This document shows, one piece after another, positions 36,714-46,416 of a DNA stretch of 64,000 nucleotides; position 1 is the stretch's first letter, and each line of letters starts with the position of its first letter. This DNA is from Citreicella sp. C3M06 (GTDB taxonomy: Bacteria; Pseudomonadota; Alphaproteobacteria; Rhodobacterales; Rhodobacteraceae), in NCBI RefSeq assembly GCF_018860705.1, contig NZ_JAHKQA010000002.1:62001-126000 (forward strand), given 5' to 3'. A program made the position numbers and the translations under genes. The notes under the pieces are model-generated. The model searched no databases and was not told where the DNA came from. It was given only the letters and a program-made list of their open reading frames with translations.

Positions 36714-37200
36714 TGAAAGCTGCGCTCCTGAGGCGTGACGTTCCGGGGGTGGCCGACGGTGCGGGGCTGACCGCTCTGCGAGCGCGGCCCGGCATCGCGG
36801 CGAATTGGGCCGGTGGTCGGCGATTGGCGCCCAACGGGGGCGAAGAGGTTTTTGAGCCTGCGCCCAAGGTTTAGGCGGACTTGCTCATTTAATTGGCAGC
36901 ACAGGAAGAGCTTGGGGCGCGACACGCCCCATGATCTGGCTCGAATCGGGCCGATGTCCGGACAACCCACATCGCGTTTCACGCCGATCCCGCCCAGCCC
37001 GCGACCGAGATGCGAGCATCGACGCCAAGACCGCCCGGCCCAGCCACCCAAAGCTTTCTGCGGGCCAAATGCTGGAAAACAGGGGGGATGCGCGGCATTC
37101 TGATCTCGCTTGTCGGCCGGACAGAACACCGTGTCCTGTGCAGATGCGGCGAGAATGCGCCCGGACAGACAGCGGAACAACGCAGGCAAGGCTTATGTCT
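36714..37200. other. Intergenic region upstream of ABC operon
   Basis: About 490 bases between the LysR gene and the ATPase. It should contain the operon promoter and LysR binding site. A few long frames on both strands look like shadow frames without ribosome sites or motifs, so no gene is called. Confidence 0.4.
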
Positions 37201-37222
37201 GGTATAAGGCTGGCCTTATACC
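37201..37222. promoter_or_regulatory. Perfect inverted repeat overlapping the LysR stop
   Basis: GGTATAAGGC-TG-GCCTTATACC, a 22-base near-continuous palindrome covering the TAA stop of the LysR gene. The two-base spacer is too small for a good RNA hairpin and there is no T-run, so a protein-binding site is as likely as a terminator. Confidence 0.45.
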
Positions 37223-38211
37223 CCCAGTGCAGACCCGGCATTTTCAGCGCAGGTTTCGGCCTCGGCGGACAGCATGTGCCTGTCAGCCTGCCGCGCGACA
37301 TCTCGAACCAGTTGGCGCAGCCACCGGTGCTGCTCTCCGTTTTGCACACGCTCGTGCCAGAGCATGTGAACCTGCATCTGCTCCAGTTCGACCGGGGCTT
37401 TGAAAACGCGAAGCTTGCCGTCGCCGAATGCCTCCGCGATATAAGTCGCGTAGGGCGTGCCGGTCGTGAAAACGAGATCGCTGCTTTTCAGAAGCTCTGG
37501 GATCTGGGCATATTCCGGGACAGACATCATCACGCGGCGGCGGACACCGACCTTTGCCAATCTGCTGTCGATCGGGCTGTAAAGCGCATTGGTGATCGGC
37601 GTGGGTGAGACATGATCGCAGTCGACGTAATCCTTCATTGTCAGCCCCTTGCGGCGCGCAAACGGATGCTGCGTTCGCATCAGGCAAGAGATGCCACACT
37701 GCAAGAGCGGCGCAGATCGCAGGCTGCCCCTCGGGGCGGGCCAGCTGGAAATCACCAGATCGACGCCCTGCTCTAGCTCCTTCGCAAGATCGGCGTTTTC
37801 CGACGGGGCAAAGAAATCCACCGCCAATCCCGGGGCTTCCGCCCGAAGTCTTGCGCCGATCGCAGGAACGAGAAATCCGCCAAAGCAATTCACCACGAGG
37901 ATCCGGATCCGCCCCTCGGCTCGAAACGGATCGAACCTGTCCTCGCTTCCGACCAGCTCGGCCAGTTTTTCAAGCGTCTCGGCGATCAGATCGGCAACCT
38001 GTTCGCCCCGCACCGTCGGCACGAGGCTTTGCCCGGACCGTACCAGAAGCGCATCGGCGAAAACCACGCGGGCTTTCTTCAGGCTTGCGCTCACGGCGGG
38101 CTGGCTGTGCCCCAGCATCATTGCGACCCGCGACACGTTTCTTTCGCGCAGCAGAAGCAAGGTCGTGCGCAACAGCCGCACGTCAATCCCGTTGATCAGA
38201 CCTTGGTCCAT
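37216..38211 (-). CDS. LysR family transcriptional regulator
   Basis: This 331-residue protein has an N-terminal winged HTH (NVSRVAMMLGHSQPAVSASLKKARVVF at about residues 20-46) and a LysR substrate-binding domain. The ATG at 38211 is preceded by AAAGG and gives the normal length; a 99-codon extension reads through non-coding DNA. It is encoded upstream of the reverse ABC/creatininase operon and is its likely regulator. The co-inducer is unknown. Confidence 0.87.
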   Translation of the reverse strand: MDQGLINGIDVRLLRTTLLLLRERNVSRVAMMLGHSQPAVSASLKKARVVFADALLVRSGQSLVPTVRGEQVADLIAETLEKLAELVGSEDRFDPFRAEGRIRILVVNCFGGFLVPAIGARLRAEAPGLAVDFFAPSENADLAKELEQGVDLVISSWPAPRGSLRSAPLLQCGISCLMRTQHPFARRKGLTMKDYVDCDHVSPTPITNALYSPIDSRLAKVGVRRRVMMSVPEYAQIPELLKSSDLVFTTGTPYATYIAEAFGDGKLRVFKAPVELEQMQVHMLWHERVQNGEQHRWLRQLVRDVARQADRHMLSAEAETCAENAGSALGV

Positions 38212-38862
38212 TTCATTGCCTTTGATGCCGATGCATGGGGGTATGCCCAAGAGTTTCGATGGCAAGGCAAAGCTCCGAAGGACGACGAGACGGTCGTTCA
38301 ATGTAAGCTCAGCTTGCAGACCGCCAGATAGCCGAGGCTCAGGCCTGTGTGCAAATCGTGCAGGCACCGGCAGTTTGCGAACCGGGCGGCGCCGGATGCT
38401 CTGCCCTGCTGGCAAGCGAGGCGAACGAAGATGCCCCAAACAGAACTGCGCCTGCGCGACACAGCGCGTATTGCACAGGCCACCAACCGGCATCGCTTTG
38501 CCGTCCATCGCAGGATCAGGCGCGACATTTTCCCAGACGACGTGCAGCTAGATCCGACCGGCGCGCCCCGTCAGCGACGGCGATAATGGCGCCAAGACAG
38601 CGGTGCATGCGCTGGAATGGCCCGCAATGCCTGTCGGCTATGCACTCTGCCCGGCTATTGCGACCGCTGGCCCAAACCATGGCGCGCAGCCCATTGCCCA
38701 CAGCCAGACGGCGGTTTTATACGCAACCCGCCAGTCTTTGGCCAAACCGAAGCCGCCGCCGGATCCGTACACGTTAATTTATATTGCCGCGAGGCGTCGT
38801 CACATTCATTCTGCGCGGGGAATAGGCGACGTTCCTGCCTCGGTACCCACCCGGAGACAGCC
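38212..38862. other. Unassigned intergenic region
   Basis: About 650 bases between the divergent LysR and RND adaptor genes. Several overlapping short frames exist without family resemblance or ribosome sites. It should hold both promoters; the A/T-rich segment near 38770-38785 is the likeliest promoter area for the efflux genes. Confidence 0.4.
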
Positions 38863-39930
38863 ATGAAAGCCTTGCGTATCCTGTTTGCCATCGTCCTGAT
38901 CGCAGCGGCCAGCCTTGGCGGCTTTGTGCTCACCGGCGATATGGTCGCGGCGACCGACAGCGCCGGCGACGCGCGCGGCCGTGGTCCGACCGCCGTGCGC
39001 ACCGCCCCGGCCCAGACCTTGCGCTTTGCCGAAACCGTCGAGGCGGTCGGCACCGCCCGCGCCCGCGAGGCCGTGGTGCTGCACCCGCTGGCGGCGGGCC
39101 GCGTTACCGAGATTGCCTTTGCCCCCGGCCAGCCGGTCGCAACGGGCGATGTGCTGCTGCGGCTCGACGATGCCGAGGCCCGCGCCAACCTCACCGCCGC
39201 CGAGGCGACGCTGGCCGAAACCCGGGGCAACTACGCCCGTCTGCAAGGGCTGGCCCGCAGCGGCAGCGCCACCGAGGCCAATCTCGAAGCCGCCCGCGCC
39301 GCCATGCTGCGCGCCGAGGCGGCACAGGCGCTGGCGCAAAAGACGCTCGAAGACCGCAGCCTGACCGCGCCCTTTGCCGGGGTCGTCGGCTTTACCGATC
39401 TTGCCCGTGGGCAGCTGGTCGACAGCGCCTCGGTGGTGACCACGCTCGACGATCTGTCGGTGATCGAGGTCGCCTTTTCGGTGCCCGAACGCTATCTGTC
39501 GCGGCTGCAACCCGGGCTCGAGGTGCGGCTGACCTCTGCCGCCTGGCCGGATCGCAGCTTTACCGGCACCATCTCGGGCATCGACACCCGCATCGACGAG
39601 ACGACGCGCTCGATCGCGCTGCGTGCAAAGGTGCCCAATGACGACCGGTTGCTGACCGCGGGTATGTTCCTGCGCGCCGCGCTGGTGCTTGATGAGCGCG
39701 ACGCCCCTGCCGTGCCGGAACGCGCGCTGAGCGTGTCCGGGGCGCAGACCTTTGTGCATCTGAACGAGGGCGGCATCGCGCGGCGCCTCAGCGTCACCAC
39801 CGGGCGCCTGGTCGCAGGCATGATCGAGATCACCAGCGCCTTGCCCGAGGGCGCGCAGGTGATCACCAGCAACCTTTCAAACCTGTCGGACGGCGCGCCG
39901 GTGCAAGCAACAGCGGAGATCGACGGATGA
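38863..39930 (+). CDS. RND efflux periplasmic adaptor (membrane fusion protein)
   Basis: This 355-residue protein has an N-terminal signal/anchor (about residues 5-25), a lipoyl/barrel-sandwich half (EAVVLHPLAAGRVTEIAF; LTAPFAGVVGFTDLARGQLV) flanking a helical hairpin (about 100-150), and a beta-barrel domain. It bridges the RND pump to an outer membrane channel. The ATG at 38863 gives the signal peptide. Its stop overlaps the pump start (ATGA). Confidence 0.9.
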   Translation: MKALRILFAIVLIAAASLGGFVLTGDMVAATDSAGDARGRGPTAVRTAPAQTLRFAETVEAVGTARAREAVVLHPLAAGRVTEIAFAPGQPVATGDVLLRLDDAEARANLTAAEATLAETRGNYARLQGLARSGSATEANLEAARAAMLRAEAAQALAQKTLEDRSLTAPFAGVVGFTDLARGQLVDSASVVTTLDDLSVIEVAFSVPERYLSRLQPGLEVRLTSAAWPDRSFTGTISGIDTRIDETTRSIALRAKVPNDDRLLTAGMFLRAALVLDERDAPAVPERALSVSGAQTFVHLNEGGIARRLSVTTGRLVAGMIEITSALPEGAQVITSNLSNLSDGAPVQATAEIDG

Positions 39931-42900
39931 GCCTTCCCGATCTGTCGATCCGCCGGCCGGTGCTGGCGACGGTGCTCAACCTGCTGATCGTGCTGATCGG
40001 GGTGGTGGCGATTTCGCGGCTGCCGGTGCGCGAGCTGCCATCGACCGATACCGCGCGGGTGACCGTCAGCGTCGATTACACCGGCGCCGCGCCGGATGTG
40101 GTCGACACCCAGATCGCCGCGGTGATCGAAGGGGCGCTGGCGGGGATCTCGGGGCTGCAGAGCATGGAGACCGAGAGCGAGCGGGGCCGCGCCCGCACCG
40201 TGCTGATCTTTGACAGCGCCGTGGACATCGACAGCGCCACCAACGATGTGCGCACCGCCCTGGATCGCGCGGCGCGCGATCTGCCCGATGCCGCCGACGC
40301 GCCGCAGGTGCGCAAGAACGACAGCGAAAGCGACCCGGTGGTGCGCCTGTCGCTGGCTTCAAGCGAGATGTCGGCGCTTGAGCTATCCGATTACGCCAAC
40401 CGCTTCATCATCGACCGGCTGGCGCGGCTGCCCGGGGTTGCCAATGCCTCTGTCTACGGCGAGCGCGCCCCCGCCATGCGGATCTGGCTGGATGCCGGGC
40501 TGATGGCGGCGCATGGCGTGACCACCGGCGACATCATCTCGGCGCTGGATGCCAACAACGTCGAATTGCCCGCGGGCGAGATCGAGACCGGCGCCCGCCA
40601 GCTGTCGCTTCTGGCGCGTACCAGGTTCTCCGGCCCCGAGGAATTTGCCAATCTTGCTGTGCGCGACGATGGCGCCCGCCCGCTGCGTCTTGGCGATGTG
40701 GCGCGCATCGAAGAGGCGCCAGAGGCATCGGAAAGCCTGTTCCGCTCCGATGGGGCGACGGGGCTGGGGCTGGGCATCCAGCCGCAGGCACAGGCCAACA
40801 CCGTGGCGATCAGCCGCGCGATCAAGGCCGAGCTGGACCTGATCCGCCCCGGCCTGCCCAGCGGCATGTCGTTGACCATCACCACCGACGAGGCGCTGTT
40901 CATCCAGACCACGCTGAACGAGGTCAAGGACGTGTTCATCGAAGCGGTGCTTCTGGTGACGGCGGTGATCTTCCTGTTCCTTGGCTCGGCGCGGCTCAGC
41001 CTTGTGCCTATCGTCACCATCCCGGTGTCGATCCTTGGCGCAGGTCTGGCGATGCTGCTTCTGGGCTTTACCATCAATATCATAACGCTGTTTGCGATGA
41101 TCCTCGCCATTGGCCTTGTGGTCGATGACGCCATCGTGGTGCTGGAAAACATCCAGCGCCACCGGGCGATGGGCTATTCCCCGCGCGAGGCGGCGCGGGC
41201 CGGGGCCAATCAGGTCAATTTCGCGGTGATCGCCACCACGGCGGTGCTGATCGCGGTGTTCCTGCCGGTCAGCTTCATGGACGGCGAGATCGGCCAGATC
41301 TTTGGCGAATTCGGCATCGTGCTGGCGGTGGCGGTGGTGGTGTCGGGCTTTACCGCGCTGACCCTGTCGCCGGTGCTGGCGGCGCGGCTGATGCCTGCCG
41401 AAGACAAGCCCAACCTGCTGACCCGCGCGGTCAACGCGGTGATCCGGGTGGTGGAGCGCGGCTATCGGCGCGGGCTGGGCGCGATGCTGAAACTGCCAGA
41501 GCTGCTGCTTGGCGGCACCGCCTTTGCCGTGGCGGCCTGCGCGGCGCTGTACCTTTCCCTGCCGCAGGAAGTGACGCCGAAAGAGGATCGCGGCCAGTTC
41601 CGCATCTATGTCACCGCGCCGCAGGGATCGTCGCTGGAGGTCACCGATGCCGCCGCCCGGCAGGTCGAAGCGGCGCTGCAGCCGCTGCGCGACCGCGGCG
41701 CGGTCAGCAACGTCACCACCATCGTCGGCATGTGGGGAGAGCTGCGCCGCGCCATGCTGTTCGTCAATCTCGTGCCATGGGACGAGCGCGACATCTCGGT
41801 GCAGGACGCCATGGCCGGCCTGCGCGCACCGCTGGCCGGGATCACCGACGTGCAGACATGGATGCGCCCGTCGGGTGGGCTTGGCATCGGTAGCGGTCGC
41901 GGCGGCTTGCAGTTCTTTCTTGGCGGGCCGGATATCGACACCGCCGCCGATTGGGCGAATTCACTGGCGGCGCTGCTCGAAGACGATCCCGACCTCAGCG
42001 GCGTCGAAGTCGGCCATGCCGCCAACCAGCCCGGCGCGACGCTAAGCGTTGATCGGCTGCGGGCGCAGGATCTGGGGCTGGATGCGCAGACGGTATCAAG
42101 CACGCTTCAAGTGCTGATCGCCTCGCACACGGTCGGCGAGTTCAGCCGCGACGGGCGGCAATACCCGGTGGTGCTTCAGGCCGCACCCGAGGATCGCGAC
42201 GCGCCAGAGGATCTGATGTCGATCCTGCTGCGCAACGATCGCGGCGCGCTGATTCCACTGTCGGCCTTTGCCAGTCTTGAAACCGCCGCCACGGTGCCGT
42301 CGATCACCCGCTATGACCGGGTGCATTCCGTCGGGGTCGAATCCGACATGACCACCGGCGCCGATCTGGCGCAGGTCATGGCGCGGGTGCAGGCGGCGGT
42401 GGCCGATCTGCCCGCCGGGGCGACGCTGGCATGGGATGGGCAGGCGGCGGATTACCTGAAAAGCTCGGGCGACATGGGGATGGTCTTCGCCATGGCCATG
42501 GCCATCGTGTTTCTGGTGCTGGCGGCGCAGTTCGAAAGCTTCCGCACGCCGCTGACCATCCTGCTGACCGTGCCGCTTGGTCTTGGCGGGGCGGTGCTGA
42601 CGCTGTGGCTGACCGGGCAGAGCATCAACATCTTCAGCCAGATCGGGCTGGTGCTGCTGGTCGGGCTGATGGCCAAGAACGGCATCCTGATGGTCGAGTT
42701 CAGCAACCAGCTGCGCGAAGAAGGCATGGCCCTGCGCGCCGCCGCCATCGAAGGCGCGGTGACCCGGCTACGCCCGGTCACCATGACCACCGTTGCCACC
42801 ATCCTTGGCGCGGTGCCGCTGGCCACTGCGACCGGAGCGGGGGCGGAAAGCCGTGTCGCCATCGGCATGGTGATCACCGGCGGGCTGGCGCTGGCCTTTG

Positions 42901-42995
42901 TGCTGACCCTGTTCGTCACCCCGGTGATCTATGTGATCGTCGAGGGCATCCTGCCCCGGCGCGATCCCGAACCGGACCCCGTTCCGGCTCAATGA
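39927..42995 (+). CDS. RND family multidrug efflux permease (HAE1 type)
   Basis: This 1022-residue inner membrane pump has twelve membrane segments and two large periplasmic loops. The proton-relay acidic pair is in GLVVDDAIVVLEN (TM4), and the N-terminal SIRRPVLATVLNLLIVLIG is typical. It exports hydrophobic or amphipathic compounds with proton drive. It is coupled to the adaptor by overlap. No outer membrane channel gene is adjacent, so a TolC-like protein elsewhere is presumed. No dedicated regulator is adjacent. Confidence 0.94.
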   Translation: MSLPDLSIRRPVLATVLNLLIVLIGVVAISRLPVRELPSTDTARVTVSVDYTGAAPDVVDTQIAAVIEGALAGISGLQSMETESERGRARTVLIFDSAVDIDSATNDVRTALDRAARDLPDAADAPQVRKNDSESDPVVRLSLASSEMSALELSDYANRFIIDRLARLPGVANASVYGERAPAMRIWLDAGLMAAHGVTTGDIISALDANNVELPAGEIETGARQLSLLARTRFSGPEEFANLAVRDDGARPLRLGDVARIEEAPEASESLFRSDGATGLGLGIQPQAQANTVAISRAIKAELDLIRPGLPSGMSLTITTDEALFIQTTLNEVKDVFIEAVLLVTAVIFLFLGSARLSLVPIVTIPVSILGAGLAMLLLGFTINIITLFAMILAIGLVVDDAIVVLENIQRHRAMGYSPREAARAGANQVNFAVIATTAVLIAVFLPVSFMDGEIGQIFGEFGIVLAVAVVVSGFTALTLSPVLAARLMPAEDKPNLLTRAVNAVIRVVERGYRRGLGAMLKLPELLLGGTAFAVAACAALYLSLPQEVTPKEDRGQFRIYVTAPQGSSLEVTDAAARQVEAALQPLRDRGAVSNVTTIVGMWGELRRAMLFVNLVPWDERDISVQDAMAGLRAPLAGITDVQTWMRPSGGLGIGSGRGGLQFFLGGPDIDTAADWANSLAALLEDDPDLSGVEVGHAANQPGATLSVDRLRAQDLGLDAQTVSSTLQVLIASHTVGEFSRDGRQYPVVLQAAPEDRDAPEDLMSILLRNDRGALIPLSAFASLETAATVPSITRYDRVHSVGVESDMTTGADLAQVMARVQAAVADLPAGATLAWDGQAADYLKSSGDMGMVFAMAMAIVFLVLAAQFESFRTPLTILLTVPLGLGGAVLTLWLTGQSINIFSQIGLVLLVGLMAKNGILMVEFSNQLREEGMALRAAAIEGAVTRLRPVTMTTVATILGAVPLATATGAGAESRVAIGMVITGGLALAFVLTLFVTPVIYVIVEGILPRRDPEPDPVPAQ

Positions 42996-43007
42996 GGAGG
43001 AGAGACC

Positions 43008-43895
43008 ATGACCAAGCGCATGACAGCCAAGGATTTCGCCCCGGAACTGCTCGAGCTTTATGATTTCTACGCCCACGGGCTGATCTCGCGGCGCGATTTT
43101 CTCGACCGGGCGGGCAAGTATACCGTGGCGGGAATGACGGCGGCGGCGGTGCTGGGCATGATGTCGCCCGATTACGCCATGGCCGAGCAGGTCAGCTTCA
43201 ATGACCCGGACATCACCCCCGAGTGGATCACCTATCCCTCGCCCAACGGGCATGGCGAGATGCGCGCCTATATGGTGCGGCCAAACGGCATGGACACCGC
43301 GCCGGGAGTGGTGGTGGTTCATGAGAACCGCGGGCTTAACCCCTATATTCAGGATGTGGCGCGGCGGTTGGCCAAGGCAGGGTTCATCGCCATGGCTCCG
43401 GACGGGCTGACGCCGATGGGCGGCTATCCGGGCAATGACGAAGACGGCCGCGCCTTGCAGCAGCAGGTCGACCCCGAAAAGCTGATGAACGATTTCTTCG
43501 CCGCCATCGAATATCTGGCGGCGCAACCCGAGGTGAGCGGCAAGGTCGGCATCACCGGCTTTTGCTACGGCGGCGGCGTGGCGAACGCGGCGGCGGTGGC
43601 CTACCCCGAGCTTGGCGCGGCGGTGCCATTCTATGGTCGCCAGCCCGATGCGGCGGACGTGCCGAAAATCGAAGCGCCGATCCTGCTGCAGTACGGCGCG
43701 CTTGACGAGCGGGTGAACGCGGGCTGGCCGGCCTATCGCGAGGCGCTCGAGGCCAATGACAAGACCTATGAGGCCTATATCTACGAGGGCGCAAACCACG
43801 GGTTCCACAACGATTCCACCCCGCGATACGATGCCGAAGCCGCAGAGTTGGCCTGGTCGCGCACCATCGCGTGGTTCCGCAAATATCTGGTCTGA
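43008..43895 (+). CDS. Dienelactone hydrolase family protein with Tat-like signal
   Basis: This 295-residue alpha/beta hydrolase has a Cys nucleophile in ITGFCYGGGVANAA, a plausible acid in GALDERV and His in EGANHGFHND, matching dienelactone hydrolase and YghX-like proteins. The N-terminus carries SRRDFLDRAGKYTVAG (from about residue 28) and a hydrophobic stretch, suggesting twin-arginine export after a short cytoplasmic lead. It starts 12 bases after the RND pump with a strong GAGGAGGAG site, so it is probably co-transcribed. Substrate unknown. Confidence 0.85.
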   Translation: MTKRMTAKDFAPELLELYDFYAHGLISRRDFLDRAGKYTVAGMTAAAVLGMMSPDYAMAEQVSFNDPDITPEWITYPSPNGHGEMRAYMVRPNGMDTAPGVVVVHENRGLNPYIQDVARRLAKAGFIAMAPDGLTPMGGYPGNDEDGRALQQQVDPEKLMNDFFAAIEYLAAQPEVSGKVGITGFCYGGGVANAAAVAYPELGAAVPFYGRQPDAADVPKIEAPILLQYGALDERVNAGWPAYREALEANDKTYEAYIYEGANHGFHNDSTPRYDAEAAELAWSRTIAWFRKYLV

Positions 43896-43933
43896 CGCTG
43901 TCTGCGACCTTTGCGCTTGCCCGCAAGGCGGCT

Positions 43934-43996
43934 GGGGGCGCTGCCCCCGTCTTTTTGCAAAGACTCCCCCGGGATATTTAGGGCCAGAAGAAGCCC
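43934..43996. repeat. Rhodobacterales-type intergenic double-hairpin repeat
   Basis: Stem GGGGGC-GCT-GCCCCC (43934-43948) is followed immediately by GTCTTT-TTGC-AAAGAC (43949-43964), then CTCCCCCGGGATATTT and a CCAGAAGAAG tail. From memory, this arrangement is widespread downstream of genes in Rhodobacterales genomes. It probably acts as a terminator or mRNA-end structure for the RND operon. Confidence 0.6.
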
Positions 43997-44491
43997 GGGG
44001 CGGTGCGCGGCTTGGATAACCGCTGATGCTCAAGCCTTCGGCACGCAGCATAACGCAGGGCGGGCAAATCGAGGCTCTCGTCGTATTGGTCGGTTGTCCT
44101 TTTGATATGGTCGAGATGCGCAAGCCTAAAGCTGGGGCGCGAACAGGTAGCGCTGCCGCGCAGCCAGCATCTTCCTGCCAGGCTCACGCCCCGAGGATTG
44201 CGCGATCATTCGGCATTCTCTAGCTGGCGCACCCCGTCAGGTCGTAGGACTGTTTCTTGAACCGCTCTGGGTTGAAATAGTGCCAGTCATTCTCCGTCTG
44301 CAAGGGCGTGTTTCTGCCCCGGATCTGATTGTGGGCATTGCTGGCTTCAGGTCTGGAGAGGGCGGTGGGGCTTGGCCGCCAAGTCTTTGCCAGATTGGGA
44401 GTTGTGGCTTTGCAGCACCTTCCTGATGCGAGCCTTGAGCCGCCCAATTGCCCGGCGATGGGTTCCTGCGAACCATGAGTATCCGTTTTGG
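43997..44491. other. Gene-poor stretch
   Basis: No frame here has a ribosome site plus recognisable motifs. Base composition is less GC-biased than in neighbouring genes, consistent with insertion-sequence debris next to the IS110-type remnant at 44492. Confidence 0.4.
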
Positions 44492-44800
44492 TCAAGTTGG
44501 GTTCTGGGTCCATTTGCGTTGATCGCGGAGAAGGGCATATGCTGTGACAATCAGCTTGCGTATCACGGCCACGATAACCAACTGCTTGTATTTTCCGGCT
44601 GATACCAGCTGGTCATATTTCGCCTTCATGTCCGGGTTGAAGCGCGTTGTCACGATTGCAAATAGATCGCCCGCGCTAAAGACGCTCCCTGCCACGCCAG
44701 TTTCCCGATTTCCGCAACGCTGACGCGAGTCCCGCCAGCGCCGCGGCCTGCTTGCTGCTCAGATACCCAAATTCATGTAGATCCGTGAGGATTGCCGGAC
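44492..44800 (-). mobile_element. IS110-family transposase C-terminal remnant
   Basis: Minus-strand translation gives, across a frame change, LHEFGYLSSKQAAALAGLA then TRFNPDMKAKYDQLVSAGK and AVIRKLIVTAYALLRDQRKW. This is the order seen at the end of IS110/IS1111-type transposases (ELG...RQIAALAGLAP, ASRFNPDLKAFYxRLxxAGK, ...RKLLxxxNALLRD). The RuvC-like N-terminal half is absent and a frameshift near 44690 separates the parts, so it is dead. Confidence 0.75.
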
Positions 44801-45157
44801 CCGAACGCCAAAGGTCTTTCTGCCGATACGATCACGCGGCTGAAATCCGACTGAGGGACCACTTGCGAGGCTGGCAGAAACGTGACCTTCGCGCTTGTTC
44901 TGTATCTGGGCTGACGGGGGCAGCCTCAATCCACGCATATCCAAGGACAAACAATGTGTTCTGGTGAACACTGAGGCTGGGGGCTACAGTCGCAAGAAGC
45001 GGCTGTCTCTGGTCGGCGGCCTCCGTGAAAGTACCCAGAGAGGCTATTGGATCTCAAGCGGCGCGGCCTGACGCAAGATCCCAATCTGGGCGCAGACGAT
45101 GGGGGCTATGGGTGTCTGAATGGCCCTGCGAGAGATCTTTGCCAGAACCAGCCGTGC
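44801..45157. other. Unassigned stretch before M24 gene
   Basis: About 350 bases between the IS110 remnant and the end of the M24 hydrolase gene. Short frames only; no recognised motif. Probably decayed insertion-sequence DNA. Confidence 0.35.
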
Positions 45158-46333
45158 TCAGTATTGGTAGGGCGAGCGCGTCAGGAGTTCGTTGCCGTCT
45201 CGACCGATGATGAGGATATCCTCGACGAACGCCGAGCCTGTTTCATCATCTGCAAGAAAGGCCTCCACCCCGAACACCATGCTCTCGCGCACCACATCCT
45301 CGGGTTCGGACATCACAGTGGAGATCCGCGGTTGCTCGAATGACAGACCGATGCCGTGACCGTAAAAGGGGAAATTCTTCATGAGGGTGCTTTCACTGCC
45401 GCCGAAGGCCTGCGTGAGGCGATCCCCTTCGGCCGCGACATCGAGCAGGCGCACGCCCGGACGCATCATTGCTGACAGCCGCTGCACGATATCGGCCGTG
45501 GCCTCGATCAGTCGGCGCTGCCGGGGGCTCGGTTTTCCAAAGACCGAGGTTCGCCCGGGATCGAGGTAGTAGCCTTGCTGAAAGGCCGCATGCACCGTCC
45601 CCCGGACCAGATCGCCGGGGGCGGGCGCATCATCGGCCGACCCGGTCAGGGGGAAGCGATAATCGGCATCGATCGTATCGCCGTGGTTGGTTCCGATCGC
45701 CTGAATCCTGCCGCCGCGGGCGACCACCACACGCGCCGCATCGCCCGCAGCCTCGCGTTCGAGTTTTCCCATCGTGAGACCCTGCATCAGCACGTCGGTC
45801 GCCTCGGTCGCAGCCACGCCCGCGATACGATAAACGTCAAGCTCGCGCGGGCTCTTGATCGCGCGGACCCGGCGTATGAGGTCATCCGCATCGACCCACT
45901 CGATATCGGGCGTGGCATCCCGAAGCTGGCGCCAGTACGTCACCGGCATGAACCACGCACCGCAAAAGGCCACCCGGCCGGTGATGCCGCGTTCTTTGAG
46001 ACGGCGCGCAATCGACAGGAAGGGATGGTTGTCGCAATAGACATCCGCGACACTGATCAGGTCGCGGCGCGGCTCGGGTTCATCGATATGAAGCTCTGGC
46101 TCGTGGCCCTTCTGCAGGATGATGCCCGAAAACGAACGCGCCGACCAGATACGCGAGTCCATACCGCCGCTGACCGAATAGTGGTTGCTCAGATAAAGCA
46201 CATCGCCGCAGTTGTCGGTGGTGCCGCCGCCGCGGCTCACGACGACAGCGGCCTCGAAATTATCTTCGGCCATGACCTGCTGCACACGGGCCCAGCGGGC
46301 TTGGTATTCTTCGATCGGAAAGTGACGCAGCAT
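45158..46333 (-). CDS. M24 (pita-bread fold) hydrolase, creatinase/prolidase-like, incomplete metal set
   Basis: This 391-residue protein has a creatinase N-terminal domain (to about residue 165) and a pita-bread C-terminal domain. Of the five metal ligands of prolidases, the second Asp (YYLDPGRTS, Asp258), His (YGHGIGL, His326) and both Glu (FGVEAFL, Glu357; FVEDILI, Glu371) are present, but the first Asp aligns with Thr246. It may therefore be metal-free like creatinase, or bind a single metal. It is the last gene of the polar amino acid ABC operon, so it probably hydrolyses the imported compound or a derivative. Starts at ATG. Confidence 0.82.
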   Translation of the reverse strand: MLRHFPIEEYQARWARVQQVMAEDNFEAAVVVSRGGGTTDNCGDVLYLSNHYSVSGGMDSRIWSARSFSGIILQKGHEPELHIDEPEPRRDLISVADVYCDNHPFLSIARRLKERGITGRVAFCGAWFMPVTYWRQLRDATPDIEWVDADDLIRRVRAIKSPRELDVYRIAGVAATEATDVLMQGLTMGKLEREAAGDAARVVVARGGRIQAIGTNHGDTIDADYRFPLTGSADDAPAPGDLVRGTVHAAFQQGYYLDPGRTSVFGKPSPRQRRLIEATADIVQRLSAMMRPGVRLLDVAAEGDRLTQAFGGSESTLMKNFPFYGHGIGLSFEQPRISTVMSEPEDVVRESMVFGVEAFLADDETGSAFVEDILIIGRDGNELLTRSPYQY

Positions 46334-46375
46334 TCGAAACAGCTTTCAGGGGTTGCGGGCGACACGCCCCGAAAC

Positions 46376-46397
46376 GAGGCCGCCGCGAAGCGGCCTC
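46376..46397 (-). terminator. Attenuator-like hairpin between binding protein and M24 gene
   Basis: Perfect 8-bp stem GAGGCCGC / GCGGCCTC with loop CGCGAA, between the binding-protein stop and the M24 start. No T-run. It probably protects the binding-protein mRNA or lowers M24 expression. Confidence 0.45.
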
Positions 46398-46416
46398 GCA
46401 GATCGGGACGCAAGGA

